Notes: generated from the letters alone by a model not told the origin. DNA of 64,000 nt from Roseovarius nitratireducens (GCF_002925845.1 NZ_PDNI01000036.1:124001-188000), one strand, 5' to 3'; numbered from the stretch's first letter, positions 37,166 through 48,688 are shown. Program-made: numbers and translations.

Positions 37166-37711
37166 TTACCCCGGGAACGGCCAGACGCCGAGCCAGTTGT
37201 GCACGAAGGTCATGCCAAAGAACAGCACCACCGTGATGACGCCGAGGATGATGTCGCGCTTTGCCTCGCCCGGTGCGGGGCGCTCCCATGCTTCGGAGAG
37301 GTTGATGACCACCACTTCCAGCACCGCCCAGGCGAGCAGGCCGCCGAACAGGATCAGCGAGGCGAGATCGCCGTTCACCAGCAGGTGCGCCACCGCCCAG
37401 ACCTTGACGGCGGTCAGTTGCGGGTGGCGGAGCGCGCCGCGCAGCCGCCCCTTGGTGGCGCTCATCCCGTAGAGAAACACGGCCCCCAGCATCATCAGGT
37501 TGTTGAGATGCACGGTCCACGCGGGAGGGAACCAGATATTGATGAACTCCGCCTGCCGGTAGCCGTAGATCATCAGCCCGAGCCCCGCGAGAACGCCCAC
37601 GGCCACCAGCCCCTTGCCGACATTTCCCATCCCCGCGCGTAACTCGGGGGCCACCCGCTTGAACAGATGCGCCGCCGTCCAGAGGATCAGCCCGAGAATG
37701 AGGTAAACCAT
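37166..37711 (-). CDS. NnrU family membrane protein
   Basis: A 181-aa protein with about five hydrophobic segments, of the NnrU family first linked to denitrification: 'MVYLILGLILWTAAHLFKR', 'RLRGALRHPQLTAVKVWAVAHLLVNGDLAS' with conserved His residues, and 'MTFVHNWLGVWPFPG'. The histidines in membrane helices could bind heme. No nitric-oxide or nitrite reductase genes occur in the window; the gene is embedded between two ethylmalonyl-CoA-pathway genes, so a denitrification role is doubtful here. Confidence 0.85.
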   Translation of the reverse strand: MVYLILGLILWTAAHLFKRVAPELRAGMGNVGKGLVAVGVLAGLGLMIYGYRQAEFINIWFPPAWTVHLNNLMMLGAVFLYGMSATKGRLRGALRHPQLTAVKVWAVAHLLVNGDLASLILFGGLLAWAVLEVVVINLSEAWERPAPGEAKRDIILGVITVVLFFGMTFVHNWLGVWPFPG

Positions 37712-37717
37712 AGGTCG

Positions 37718-38578
37718 CTACTCCGCTGCCATGTCCCGTATCGCCTGCGCCCGGTCGAGAATGCGCTGCGCCGCGACGATGTGCAGGTTCTCGACGATCT
37801 GCCCGTCCACCACAGCGATCCCCTGTCCCGAGGCCCGGCTTTCTTCATAGGCTGCGATCTGCCGTTCGGCCAGATCAATCTCGGAATTGGTGGGGGCAAA
37901 GGCGGTGTTGGCGATCTCGATTTGCGCGGGGTGAATGAGCGTCTTGCCGTCGAAGCCGAGGTCGCGCCCCTGCTCGCATTCCGCCTTGAGCCCGTCGCCG
38001 TCGCGGAACCGGTTATAGACCCCGTCCACCGCCACGATCCTTGCCGCGCGCGCCGCCATTACGACCATCTGCAACGCGGTCATAAGCGGCAGCCGGTCGG
38101 CGCGCACCCGGCAGCCGAGATCCTTGGTCAGGTCGTTCGTGCCCGCCACCAGCCCCGTCACCTGCCGGTGCGCGGCGATTTCGCGCGCGTTGAACACGCT
38201 CACCGGCGTCTCCATCATCGTCCAGACCGGCAGGTCGGGGCCGATCACCTCGGTCAGGTTGTCGATGTCCGAGGGCGTGTTGACCTTGGGCAACAGGATC
38301 GCGTCGGGCCCCGCCTCGCACAGCGCGCGGGCATCCTCCAGCCCCCACTCGGTGGTCAGCGCGTTGATCCGCACGATCCGCGCGCGCTTGCCATAGCCGC
38401 CCGCGCGCAGCGCCGTGACCAGCGTGTCGCGCGCCTCGGCCTTGGCGTCGGGGGCGACGGCATCCTCCAGGTCAAAGATGATCGCATCGGTCGGCAGATC
38501 CCGCGCCTTCTCCAGCGCGCGTTCCTTCGAGCCGGGGATGTAGAGCACCGAGCGATAGGGATGGGAGGGGCTGGCCAT
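37718..38578 (-). CDS. mcl2: (3S)-malyl-CoA thioesterase / CoA ester lyase family (Mcl2-like)
   Basis: A 286-aa TIM-barrel protein of the citrate-lyase-beta/malyl-CoA lyase family: 'RSVLYIPGSKERALEKARDLPTDAIIFDLEDAV' (start of barrel, metal-binding Asp) and 'GFDGKTLIHPAQIEIANTAF' (conserved end). The length matches Rhodobacter Mcl2 (about 287 aa), a (3S)-malyl-CoA thioesterase giving malate and CoA, rather than the 318-aa lyase Mcl1. Being first in the operon with mch supports a role in the ethylmalonyl-CoA pathway. Substrate choice between Mcl1 and Mcl2 is inferred from length and context. Confidence 0.85.
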   Translation of the reverse strand: MASPSHPYRSVLYIPGSKERALEKARDLPTDAIIFDLEDAVAPDAKAEARDTLVTALRAGGYGKRARIVRINALTTEWGLEDARALCEAGPDAILLPKVNTPSDIDNLTEVIGPDLPVWTMMETPVSVFNAREIAAHRQVTGLVAGTNDLTKDLGCRVRADRLPLMTALQMVVMAARAARIVAVDGVYNRFRDGDGLKAECEQGRDLGFDGKTLIHPAQIEIANTAFAPTNSEIDLAERQIAAYEESRASGQGIAVVDGQIVENLHIVAAQRILDRAQAIRDMAAE

Positions 38579-38753
38579 GATCTGTCCTTGCGCTGAGAAG
38601 TAACAATCGTTCGCAGGAATGCCATTTATTGCCGCAAAACTTCAAGCAGTTTCCGCCGCGACGCAGCATGCCCGAACCCCGTCACCCCGCATTAACCAAG
38701 TCTTCACGTCTCCTCCGGCATCCTTTCGCGGGACGGCAGGGACCATCAGTTGA

Positions 38754-39080
38754 ATGGGTGTGACGATGATCGCAAGGAAAAGGAATCTGAGCCTGACCGC
38801 GGCCCTCACCTGTCTTCTGGCCACGCAAGCGGCGGCGCAATCGGGCCAGTGCGCCCCGCGAGAGACGGTGGTGCAGCGCCTCGCCGAGGCCTATGGCGAA
38901 ACCCGGCAGTCAATGGGGCTGGGGGCCAACAACGCGGTGGTCGAGGTGTTCGCCTCCGCCACCTCCGGCAGTTGGACCATCACCGTGACCGGCACCAACG
39001 GCATCACCTGCCTCGTCGCCAGCGGGCAGGGCTTCGAGACGATCGCCGACAGCCTGCCCGCCCCGGGCAACGACGCCTGA
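38754..39080 (+). CDS. Small secreted protein of unknown function
   Basis: A 108-aa protein with a Sec signal peptide (cleavage near 'ATQAAAQ') and a short mature domain, 'CAPRETVVQRLAEAYGETRQSMGL', with two cysteines that could form a disulfide ('QCAPRE' and 'ITCLVA'). Similar small exported proteins are common in Rhodobacterales, but I do not know a function. The start may be ATG 38754 or ATG 38766, the latter giving a tighter signal peptide. Confidence 0.75.
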   Translation: MGVTMIARKRNLSLTAALTCLLATQAAAQSGQCAPRETVVQRLAEAYGETRQSMGLGANNAVVEVFASATSGSWTITVTGTNGITCLVASGQGFETIADSLPAPGNDA

Positions 39081-39087
39081 CGGCGCG

Positions 39088-39837
39088 TCAGAGACCGTCG
39101 ATCACCAGCTTGAGGCCCGTCACGGTCAACAGCACGTAGGTGATCGCGAAAAACGCGCGCTCCGGCACCGCCCGGTGCGCGCGCACGCCGATCCATGCCC
39201 CCAATAGCGCCAGCGGTGCCAGCATCAGGTCGATGCGCAGCGTCTCGGCGGTGAACAGGCCGAGAAAACCGTAAGGCACGGCCTTGGCGATGTTGAGCAC
39301 GAAGAACAACGCCACCGTGCTCGCCTGATAGCCGGTCTTGCCGAGGCCTCGCGACAGCAGGTAAACGGCCGCCGGCGGCCCGCCCGCGTGGCTGACGAAA
39401 CTGGTAAACCCGGCCACGAGGCCCGCCATCAGGCCCGCCCAGCCCGGCAAGGGCCGCGCCGCGCCACGGATCGCACCGGACCGGAGCGCCACCTGCCAGC
39501 CGACGAACCCCAGCGCGATCGCCCCGATGAGCAGCCGCAGCAGATCAGCGTCGGCCACCCGGTAGAACGCGGCCCCCAACGCCACGCCCGGAAGGCCCCC
39601 GAGGATCAGCAGCGCCGTCTCGGTGACGCCCCATTGCCGCCAATAGGGCCGCAGCGTCGCGAGGTCGATCACCATCAACAGCGGCAGCATGATGCCCAGC
39701 GCCATCCCCGGTGGGATCACCAGCGCCAGAATCGTCGCCCCCGCAAAGGCTGCGCCAGAGCCGAATCCCCCCTTCGAGACACCCGCGAACAGTGCCGCGA
39801 CCGCCCCGACGGCAAGCAAGTCCCAAGTGACGTCCAT
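39088..39837 (-). CDS. TauE/SafE family sulfite exporter-like permease
   Basis: A 249-aa inner-membrane protein with about eight hydrophobic segments. The family marks are 'AGVSKGGFGSGAAFAGATILALVIPP' near the N-terminus and 'GLVAGFTSFVSHAGGPPAAVYLLSRGL' at the start of the second half, the internal duplication of TauE/SafE proteins. Members export sulfite, sulfoacetate or related organosulfonates. No sulfonate-degradation gene is near, so the substrate is open. Confidence 0.9.
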   Translation of the reverse strand: MDVTWDLLAVGAVAALFAGVSKGGFGSGAAFAGATILALVIPPGMALGIMLPLLMVIDLATLRPYWRQWGVTETALLILGGLPGVALGAAFYRVADADLLRLLIGAIALGFVGWQVALRSGAIRGAARPLPGWAGLMAGLVAGFTSFVSHAGGPPAAVYLLSRGLGKTGYQASTVALFFVLNIAKAVPYGFLGLFTAETLRIDLMLAPLALLGAWIGVRAHRAVPERAFFAITYVLLTVTGLKLVIDGL

Positions 39838-39845
39838 TCTCCTAA

Positions 39846-40952
<1,107 letters not shown>

Positions 40953-40975
40953 CAGATCGACCATTAGACATGGGC

Positions 40976-41009
40976 CGGGGCTGGATAATTTCCAGCCCCG
41001 ATTCTTTTC
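40976..41009 (+). terminator. mdh intrinsic terminator
   Basis: A perfect 10-bp stem (40976-40985 with 40991-41000), 5-nt TAATT loop and ATTCTTTTC afterwards, 23 nt beyond the mdh stop. It should end most mdh transcripts before the suc operon. Confidence 0.85.
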
Positions 41010-41036
41010 AAGCCGCATAAATTCGTTTTGGTCGCG

Positions 41037-41071
41037 TTTGTGATCACACGATTTATCGCCGTGATCACAAA
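41037..41071 (+). promoter_or_regulatory. Paired TGTGATCAC operator-like sites upstream of sucC
   Basis: TTTGTGATCAC (41037-41047) and GTGATCACAAA (41061-41071) are perfect 11-bp inverted copies 13 nt apart. Each itself contains the palindrome GTGATCAC (TGTGATCACA in the left copy). They lie 105-140 nt before the sucC start, in the only gap that can hold the suc operon promoter. The form suggests two binding sites for a dimeric regulator, for example of the GntR or CRP/FNR type; the regulator is unknown. Confidence 0.6.
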
Positions 41072-41176
41072 ACCCCGAAATTTGCCCCAATTGCCCCGAA
41101 AGCGCAAAAAACCATTTAATGCGCGCGCGAATCTGTGCCTATACCTGTGTCAATCGCAGCAAAACGGGACAGTTTC

Positions 41177-42370
41177 ATGAATATCCACGAGTATCAGGCC
41201 AAGGCGCTCCTGCGCTCTTTTGGCGCCCCGGTGTCGGATGGTCGCGTGGTCCTGCGCGGTGAAGAAGCCAAGACCGCAGCAGGCGCGCTCGACGGGCCTC
41301 TCTGGGTCGTCAAGGCACAGATTCACGCGGGCGGGCGCGGCAAGGGCAGCTTCAAGGAGCCGGGCGCAGGCGAGGCGGGCGGTGTGCGCCTTGCCAAATC
41401 CGTCGAGGAGGCCGCCGAAGAGGCGCGCCGGATGCTCGGGCGCACGCTCGTGACCAAGCAGACCGGCCCCGCGGGCAAACAGGTCAACCGCATCTATATA
41501 GAGGACGGATCGGGCATCAAGACGGAGATGTACCTTGCCCTGCTCGTGGATCGCGGCACCAGCCGGGTGAGCTTCGTCGCCTCCACCGAGGGCGGCATGG
41601 ATATCGAGGAGGTCGCGGCCAAGACGCCCGAGAAGATCCTCAGCTTCTCGGTCGACCCCGCGACCGGCTATCAGCCATTCCACGGACGCCGCATCGCCTT
41701 CAACCTCGGCCTCAAGGGCCCGCAGATCAAGCAATGCGTGGCGCTGATGGGCACGCTCTACCGCATGTTCGTGGAAAAGGACATGGAGATGCTCGAGATC
41801 AACCCGCTGATCGTCACCGACAAGGGCGATCTCAAGTGCCTCGACGCCAAGATGGGCTTCGACTCCAACGCCATCTACCGCCACTCCGACATCGCCGAAC
41901 TGCGCGACACGACCGAGGAGGATCCCAAGGAGCTCGAAGCCTCCAAGTACGACCTCAACTACATCGCGCTCGACGGCGAGATCGGCTGCATGGTCAACGG
42001 TGCGGGCCTCGCCATGGCGACGATGGACATCATCAAGCTCTACGGCGCCGAGCCTGCCAACTTCCTCGACGTGGGCGGCGGCGCGACCAAGGAAAAGGTC
42101 ACCGAGGCGTTCAAGATCATCACCTCCGACCCGAACGTGAAGGGCATCCTCGTCAACATCTTCGGCGGCATCATGCGCTGCGACGTGATCGCCGAGGGCG
42201 TGGTCGCCGCCGTAAAGGAGGTGGGCCTGCAGGTGCCCCTCGTCGTCCGGCTCGAAGGCACCAATGTCGAAAAGGGCAAGGAGATCATCAACAATTCCGA
42301 CGTCGACGTGATCGCCGCCGACGACCTCGCCGACGCCGCACAGAAAATCGTGAAGGCGGTGAAGGGGTGA
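41177..42370 (+). CDS. sucC: Succinyl-CoA synthetase (ADP-forming) beta subunit
   Basis: ATP-grasp beta subunit (397 aa) that, with SucD, interconverts succinyl-CoA and succinate with ATP formation. It begins [19 protein letters not shown] and shows '[14 protein letters not shown]' (ATP-grasp), '[13 protein letters not shown]' and the C-terminal '[17 protein letters not shown]'. ATG 41177 gives the usual start. It is separated from sucD by an inserted methyltransferase gene, which is unusual. Confidence 0.97.
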   Translation: MNIHEYQAKALLRSFGAPVSDGRVVLRGEEAKTAAGALDGPLWVVKAQIHAGGRGKGSFKEPGAGEAGGVRLAKSVEEAAEEARRMLGRTLVTKQTGPAGKQVNRIYIEDGSGIKTEMYLALLVDRGTSRVSFVASTEGGMDIEEVAAKTPEKILSFSVDPATGYQPFHGRRIAFNLGLKGPQIKQCVALMGTLYRMFVEKDMEMLEINPLIVTDKGDLKCLDAKMGFDSNAIYRHSDIAELRDTTEEDPKELEASKYDLNYIALDGEIGCMVNGAGLAMATMDIIKLYGAEPANFLDVGGGATKEKVTEAFKIITSDPNVKGILVNIFGGIMRCDVIAEGVVAAVKEVGLQVPLVVRLEGTNVEKGKEIINNSDVDVIAADDLADAAQKIVKAVKG

Positions 42371-42410
42371 GCACGCGGCGTGCCGCGGTCAGGAGCGGAA
42401 GGGATTTCCC

Positions 42411-43088
42411 ATGCGTGACGCTCTGAGATCGGAATTCGAGGCCAAGGACTGGTCGGGGCGCAAGGTCGAATCGCGCTCCGGCGCGGGCTCCACGCTCGAG
42501 GCCACGACCGCCCTGCGCGCCGCGCTACCGGGGCTGCTGGCACGCCACAACGTCCGCCGCTTTCTCGACGCGCCCTGCGGCGACTGGTTCTGGATGCAGC
42601 ATGTCGATCTGGGCGATGTCCATTACATCGGCGCTGATATCGCCCGCGACGTGCTCGATGCGGTCGCGGCCCAACATGCGGGCGCCGGCCGCGAATTCGT
42701 CCATCTCGACATCACCGCCGACCCCTTGCCACGGGCTGACCTGATGATGTGCCGTGATTGCCTGTTTCACCTCAAGTGGTGGCTGCGCTGGAAATTCTTC
42801 GAAAATTTCGTGGAGAGCGGCATCCCGTACCTGCTCACCAGCATGCACCACACGCCGGTGAACCGGCGGCTGAACAAGAATGGCGACTTTGCGCCGTTCA
42901 ACCCGTGCATTGCCCCGTTCAACTTCTCCGACCCGTTGGAGACAATCCCCGAAACCGGCGATATCAACCTCGATCCCGCGTTCCTCGACACCGCCCGTGG
43001 CCGCCGTCAGCGGTCGATGGGCCTGTGGTCGCGCGCGCAGGTGGTCGAGGCTCTGGACCGACACGCAGCCGAGGAGAAGGCCCCCTGA
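42411..43088 (+). CDS. Class I SAM-dependent methyltransferase-like protein between sucC and sucD
   Basis: A 225-aa protein with a Rossmann methyltransferase layout: motif I '[13 protein letters not shown]', acidic strand 2 '[12 protein letters not shown]', and motif IV-like '[16 protein letters not shown]'. The long tail carries conserved aromatic and Pro residues ('[20 protein letters not shown]'). The acceptor is unknown; some similar proteins are linked to sugar or glycan modification. It sits 40 nt after sucC and 73 nt before sucD on the same strand, so it is transcribed with the TCA operon although no metabolic link is apparent. Confidence 0.75.
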   Translation: MRDALRSEFEAKDWSGRKVESRSGAGSTLEATTALRAALPGLLARHNVRRFLDAPCGDWFWMQHVDLGDVHYIGADIARDVLDAVAAQHAGAGREFVHLDITADPLPRADLMMCRDCLFHLKWWLRWKFFENFVESGIPYLLTSMHHTPVNRRLNKNGDFAPFNPCIAPFNFSDPLETIPETGDINLDPAFLDTARGRRQRSMGLWSRAQVVEALDRHAAEEKAP

Positions 43089-43161
43089 TCCACCCATGCA
43101 AGGCGCGCCTCCAGGGCGCTCCTGACGACAAACAGCAACACCAAAGGAAGGAGCCAGAGAA

Positions 43162-44043
<882 letters not shown>

Positions 44044-44050
44044 CGTATTC

Positions 44051-44077
44051 GGCAGGCCGGGGCATCCTCGGCCTGCC
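44051..44077 (+). terminator. Hairpin between sucD and sucA
   Basis: A 9-bp perfect stem (GGCAGGCCG at 44051-44059 with CGGCCTGCC at 44069-44077) and 9-nt loop starting 7 nt after the sucD stop, without a T-run. It probably sets transcript stability between the two halves of the operon rather than ending transcription. Confidence 0.5.
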
Positions 44078-44115
44078 CAGACACGCAAGGTTCCAAGCTC
44101 CTCCGAGGTGCCATC

Positions 44116-47076
44116 ATGACCGAACAATCTTCCAACGACCAGTTCCACGCCTCCTCCTTCATGCAGGGGCACAACGCCGAGTATCTCGAGCAACTCTACG
44201 CGCGCTACGCCAGCGATCCCGGTGCGGTGGACGAGGCGTGGAAGAAGTTCTTCGACGATCTGGGCGATCCCGGGTCAGAGGTGACGCGCGAGGCCGCCGG
44301 CCCCTCCTGGGCGCGCGGCGACTGGCCGCCGCAGCCCTCGGACGACCTGACCGCCGCGTTGACCGGTGAATGGCCCGCCGAGGCAGAGCTAAAGGACGCA
44401 GGCAAGAAGATCGCCGCCAAGGCCGCCGACAAGGGCATTGAGGTCACCGACGAACAGGTCAAGCGCGCGGTGCTCGACTCGGTGCGCGCGCTCATGCTGA
44501 TCCGCGCCTACCGTATCCGCGGCCACCTCATCGCAGAGCTTGACCCGCTCGGCCTGCGCGATCACGGCCACCGCCCCGAGCTCGACCCGAAATCCTACGG
44601 GTTCACCGAGGGCGACATGGACCGTCCGATCTTTATCGACAACGTGCTCGGGCTCGAGGTCGCGTCGCTGCGCGAGATACTCGCCATCGTCAAGCGCACC
44701 TATTGCGGCACCTTCGCGCTGCAATACATGCACATCTCCGACCCCGAACAGTCCGGCTGGCTCAAGGAGCGGATCGAGGGCTACGACAAGGAAATCAGCT
44801 TTACCCGGAACGGGCGCAAGGCGATCCTGAACAAGATGGTCGAGGCCGAGGGCTTCGAGAAATACCTTCATGTCAAGTACATGGGAACCAAACGTTTCGG
44901 CCTCGACGGGGCCGAAAGCCTGGTCCCGGCGATGGAGCAGATCATCAAGCGCGGCGGCCAGCTCGGCGTGCGGGACATCGTCATCGGCATGCCGCACCGC
45001 GGGCGGCTGAACGTGCTGGCCAACGTGATGGGCAAGCCCTATCGCGCGCTGTTCCACGAGTTCCAGGGCGGCAGCTTCAAGCCCGAGGATGTCGACGGGT
45101 CGGGCGACGTGAAATACCACCTCGGTGCCAGCCACGACCGCGAATTCGACGGCAACACCGTGCACCTGTCGCTCACCGCCAACCCCTCGCACCTCGAGGC
45201 GGTGAACCCGGTGGTCATCGGCAAGGTCCGCGCCAAGCAGGATCAGTTGAACGACACCGAGCGCACCAAGGTCCTGCCTATCCTGCTGCATGGCGACGCG
45301 GCCTTTGCCGGGCAGGGCGTGGTGGCCGAGTGTTTCGGCCTCTCGGGGCTAAAGGGGCACAAGACCGGCGGCACCATGCACATCGTGGTCAACAACCAGA
45401 TCGGCTTTACCACCGCGCCGCATTTCTCGCGCTCCTCGCCCTATCCCACCGATATCGCGCTGATGGTCGAGGCGCCGATCTTCCACGTCAACGGCGACGA
45501 CCCCGAGGCGGTGGTGCATGCCGCCCGCGTCGCCACGGAATTCCGCCAGAAGTTCCACAAGGACGTGGTCATCGACATCATCTGCTACCGCCGCTTCGGC
45601 CATAACGAGGGGGACGAGCCGATGTTCACCAACCCCCTGATGTACAAGAAGATCAAGCAGCAGAAAACCACGCTCGCGCTCTACACCGACCGGCTGGTCA
45701 AGGATGGCCTCATCCCCGAGGGCGAGGTCGAGGACATGAAGGCGGCGTTCCAGTCGCATCTCGGCGACGAGTTCGAAGCGGGCAAGGACTATCGCCCCAA
45801 CAAGGCCGACTGGCTCGACGGCGTGTGGTCCGACCTCAACCCCCACAAGGGCGATTACGAACGCGGCGAGACCTCGATCAAGCCCGAAACGCTCAAGGAG
45901 ATCGGCGCCGCGCTGAGCCGTGCGCCCGAGGGCTTCAACCTGCACAAGACCGTGGGCCGCCTGCTCGATGCCAAGCGCCAGATGTTCGAGACAGGCGAGG
46001 GCTTTGACTGGGCCACCGCCGAGGCGATCGCCTTCGGCTCTCTGTTGACAGAGGGCTACGGCGTCCGCCTCTCGGGTCAGGACAGCACCCGCGGCACCTT
46101 CAGCCAGCGCCATTCCGGGCTGATCGACCAGGAGACCGAGGACCGCTACTACCCGCTCAACCATATCCGCGAGGGCCAGGCGCAATACGAGGTCATCGAC
46201 TCGATGCTCTCGGAATACGCCGTTCTCGGGTTCGAGTATGGCTATTCTCTGGCCGAGCCCAAGGCGCTCACCCTCTGGGAGGCGCAGTTTGGCGATTTCG
46301 CCAACGGCGCGCAGATCATGTTCGACCAGTTCATCTCCTCGGGCGAAGCGAAATGGCTGCGCATGTCGGGCCTCGTCTGCCTGCTGCCCCACGGCTACGA
46401 GGGGCAGGGCCCCGAACACTCCTCGGCCCGGCTGGAGCGGTTCCTGACCATGTGCGGCGGCGACAACTGGATCGTGGCCAACTGCACCACCCCGGCCAAC
46501 TACTTCCACATCCTGCGCCGCCAGCTTTACCGCACCTTCCGCAAACCGCTCATCCTGATGACGCCGAAGTCGCTCCTGCGCCACAAGATGGCGGTCTCGG
46601 TCGCGGCGGATTTCACCACCGGCTCGTCGTTCCACCGGGTGCTGTGGGACGACGCCCAATACGGCAATTCCGATACCGAGCTTGTCCCCGACAAGAAGAT
46701 CAAGCGCGTGGTCATGTGCTCGGGCAAGGTCTATTACGACCTGCTCGAAGAGCGCGACAAGCGCGGCATCGACGATGTCTACCTGATGCGGATAGAGCAG
46801 TTCTACCCGTTCCCGGCCATGTCCATGGTCAAGGAGCTTGAGCGCTTCAAGCAGGCGGAAATGGTCTGGTGCCAGGAAGAGCCCAAGAACCAGGGCGCCT
46901 GGTCCTTCATCGAGCCGAATATCGAATGGGTTCTCACGCGCATCAAGGCCAGGCACAAGCGGCCCCAATACGCCGGTCGTCCCGCCGCTGCCTCGCCCGC
47001 CACGGGCCTCGCCAAACAGCACAAAGCACAACAAGAGGCGCTGGTGGATGCCGCGCTGACCATCGAAGGGAAATAA
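44116..47076 (+). CDS. sucA: 2-oxoglutarate dehydrogenase E1 component
   Basis: Thiamine-diphosphate-dependent E1 (986 aa) that decarboxylates 2-oxoglutarate and passes the succinyl group to SucB. An N-terminal E2-binding region ('SSFMQGHNAEYLEQLYARYASDP') is followed by the ThDP domain ('IGMPHRGRLNVLANVMGK', 'GDAAFAGQGVVAE', 'NNQIGFTT') and the C-terminal transketolase-like domain ('FSQRHSGLIDQETEDRYYPL', 'HGYEGQGPEHSSARLERFL'). Length is typical. The next gene, sucB, starts after a 3-nt gap. Confidence 0.97.
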   Translation: MTEQSSNDQFHASSFMQGHNAEYLEQLYARYASDPGAVDEAWKKFFDDLGDPGSEVTREAAGPSWARGDWPPQPSDDLTAALTGEWPAEAELKDAGKKIAAKAADKGIEVTDEQVKRAVLDSVRALMLIRAYRIRGHLIAELDPLGLRDHGHRPELDPKSYGFTEGDMDRPIFIDNVLGLEVASLREILAIVKRTYCGTFALQYMHISDPEQSGWLKERIEGYDKEISFTRNGRKAILNKMVEAEGFEKYLHVKYMGTKRFGLDGAESLVPAMEQIIKRGGQLGVRDIVIGMPHRGRLNVLANVMGKPYRALFHEFQGGSFKPEDVDGSGDVKYHLGASHDREFDGNTVHLSLTANPSHLEAVNPVVIGKVRAKQDQLNDTERTKVLPILLHGDAAFAGQGVVAECFGLSGLKGHKTGGTMHIVVNNQIGFTTAPHFSRSSPYPTDIALMVEAPIFHVNGDDPEAVVHAARVATEFRQKFHKDVVIDIICYRRFGHNEGDEPMFTNPLMYKKIKQQKTTLALYTDRLVKDGLIPEGEVEDMKAAFQSHLGDEFEAGKDYRPNKADWLDGVWSDLNPHKGDYERGETSIKPETLKEIGAALSRAPEGFNLHKTVGRLLDAKRQMFETGEGFDWATAEAIAFGSLLTEGYGVRLSGQDSTRGTFSQRHSGLIDQETEDRYYPLNHIREGQAQYEVIDSMLSEYAVLGFEYGYSLAEPKALTLWEAQFGDFANGAQIMFDQFISSGEAKWLRMSGLVCLLPHGYEGQGPEHSSARLERFLTMCGGDNWIVANCTTPANYFHILRRQLYRTFRKPLILMTPKSLLRHKMAVSVAADFTTGSSFHRVLWDDAQYGNSDTELVPDKKIKRVVMCSGKVYYDLLEERDKRGIDDVYLMRIEQFYPFPAMSMVKELERFKQAEMVWCQEEPKNQGAWSFIEPNIEWVLTRIKARHKRPQYAGRPAAASPATGLAKQHKAQQEALVDAALTIEGK

Positions 47077-47079
47077 GTG

Positions 47080-48612
47080 ATGAGCACCGAAGTCCGTGTC
47101 CCCACCCTGGGCGAATCCGTCTCCGAGGCGACCGTCGCCACCTGGTTCAAGAAACCCGGCGACAACGTCGCCGTCGACGAGATGCTGTGCGAGCTTGAAA
47201 CCGACAAGGTGACGGTAGAGGTGCCCGCCCCCGCCGCCGGCACGCTGGGCGAGATCGTCGCGCAGGAGGGCGAAACCGTGGGCGTCGATGCGCTCCTCGC
47301 CACCATCACCGAAGGCGCGGGCAAACCCGCCCCCAAGGAAGAAAAGAAGGCCGAGGCCGCGGCCCCGAAGGACAGCGGCGGCGGTTCCGGCGAGAGCATC
47401 GACGTCATGGTCCCCACCCTTGGCGAGAGCGTGAGCGAGGCCACCGTCGCCACATGGTTCAAGGCGGTCGGCGACGCCGTCGAGACCGACGAGATGCTGT
47501 GCGAGCTTGAAACCGACAAGGTCTCGGTCGAGGTGCCTGCCCCCGCCTCGGGTACGTTGACGGAAATCCTCGCCGGCGAGGGCGAGACCGTGCAGGCGGG
47601 CGGCAAGCTCGCGCTCATGTCCTCGGGCGCGGGCGCGGCGGCCCCCGCCAAGGCCAAGGAGAGCGACGACGACGCCCCCGCCAAATCCTCGGCCAAATCC
47701 CCCGCCAAATCCTCGGGCAAGGATGTCGAGGATGCCCCCTCGGCGAAAAAGGCGATGGCCGAGGCGGGCGTCTCGCGCGATCAGGTCGAGGGCTCCGGCC
47801 GCGATGGCCGCGTGATGAAAGAGGACGTGGCCAAGGCCGCCGCCGCCCCGAAACCGGCCCCCGCCGCCGCCCCCGCGCAGGCCCCCCGCGCGCCCTCCCC
47901 GGCAGAGGATGCCGCGCGAGAGGAACGGGTCAAGATGACGCGGCTCAGGCAGACCATCGCCAGGCGGCTGAAGGACAGCCAGAACACGGCAGCCATGCTC
48001 ACCACCTATAACGAGGTGGACATGACCGCGGTGATGGACCTGCGCAACGAGTACAAGGCCGAGTTCGAGAAGAAGCACGGCGTGAAACTCGGCTTCATGT
48101 CCTTCTTCACCAAGGCCTGCTGCCACGCGCTCAAGGAGGTGCCCGAGGTCAACGCCGAGATCGACGGCACCGAGATCGTCTACAAGAACTTCGTCCACAT
48201 GGGCATCGCTGCGGGCACGCCCACCGGCCTCGTCGTGCCGGTGATCCGCGACGCCGATTCCATGAGCTTCGCCACCATTGAGAAGGCCATTGCCGAGAAA
48301 GGCGCCCGCGCCCGCGACGGCAAGCTTTCGATGGCCGAAATGCAGGGCGGCACGTTTACGATTTCCAACGGCGGCGTCTACGGCTCGCTGATGTCCTCGC
48401 CCATCCTCAACCCGCCGCAATCGGGAATCTTGGGCATGCACAAGATCCAGCAACGGCCCATGGTGGTGAACGGCGAGATCAAGGCCCGCCCGATGATGTA
48501 CCTGGCATTGAGCTACGACCACCGCATCGTCGATGGCAAGGGCGCGGTGACGTTCTTGGTGCGCGTCAAAGAGGCGCTCGAAGACCCGCGGCGGTTGCTG
48601 ATGGATTTGTAA
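47080..48612 (+). CDS. sucB: 2-oxoglutarate dehydrogenase E2 (dihydrolipoyl succinyltransferase) with two lipoyl domains
   Basis: E2 core enzyme (510 aa). Two lipoyl domains in tandem, each with a lipoylated Lys in 'ELETDKV' (about residues 43 and 147), are joined by Ala/Pro/Lys-rich linkers. A peripheral-subunit-binding domain follows ('[27 protein letters not shown]'), then the catalytic domain with active-site '[13 protein letters not shown]'. Escherichia coli SucB has only one lipoyl domain. ATG 47080 is preferred over the GTG just before it because AAGGG is well spaced. Its last 81 nt are echoed downstream (see 48892-48999). Confidence 0.96.
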   Translation: MSTEVRVPTLGESVSEATVATWFKKPGDNVAVDEMLCELETDKVTVEVPAPAAGTLGEIVAQEGETVGVDALLATITEGAGKPAPKEEKKAEAAAPKDSGGGSGESIDVMVPTLGESVSEATVATWFKAVGDAVETDEMLCELETDKVSVEVPAPASGTLTEILAGEGETVQAGGKLALMSSGAGAAAPAKAKESDDDAPAKSSAKSPAKSSGKDVEDAPSAKKAMAEAGVSRDQVEGSGRDGRVMKEDVAKAAAAPKPAPAAAPAQAPRAPSPAEDAAREERVKMTRLRQTIARRLKDSQNTAAMLTTYNEVDMTAVMDLRNEYKAEFEKKHGVKLGFMSFFTKACCHALKEVPEVNAEIDGTEIVYKNFVHMGIAAGTPTGLVVPVIRDADSMSFATIEKAIAEKGARARDGKLSMAEMQGGTFTISNGGVYGSLMSSPILNPPQSGILGMHKIQQRPMVVNGEIKARPMMYLALSYDHRIVDGKGAVTFLVRVKEALEDPRRLLMDL

Positions 48613-48645
48613 CCTGGGGCCGGAGTAAACCCCGGCCTACCGTAG

Positions 48646-48663
48646 GGCGGGGTTCACCCCGCC
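48646..48663. repeat. Short perfect hairpin after sucB (REP-like)
   Basis: GGCGGGG (48646-48652), a TTCA loop and CCCCGCC (48657-48663), preceded by a second small dyad GGCCGG...CCGGCC. Sequences of the form 'GTAGGGCGGGGTTCACCCCGCC' recur between genes in many proteobacteria, so it is probably a dispersed palindrome that can also work as a terminator for the suc operon. Confidence 0.5.
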
Positions 48664-48688
48664 ATCAAACCAACCGGAGGCAAGCTCC

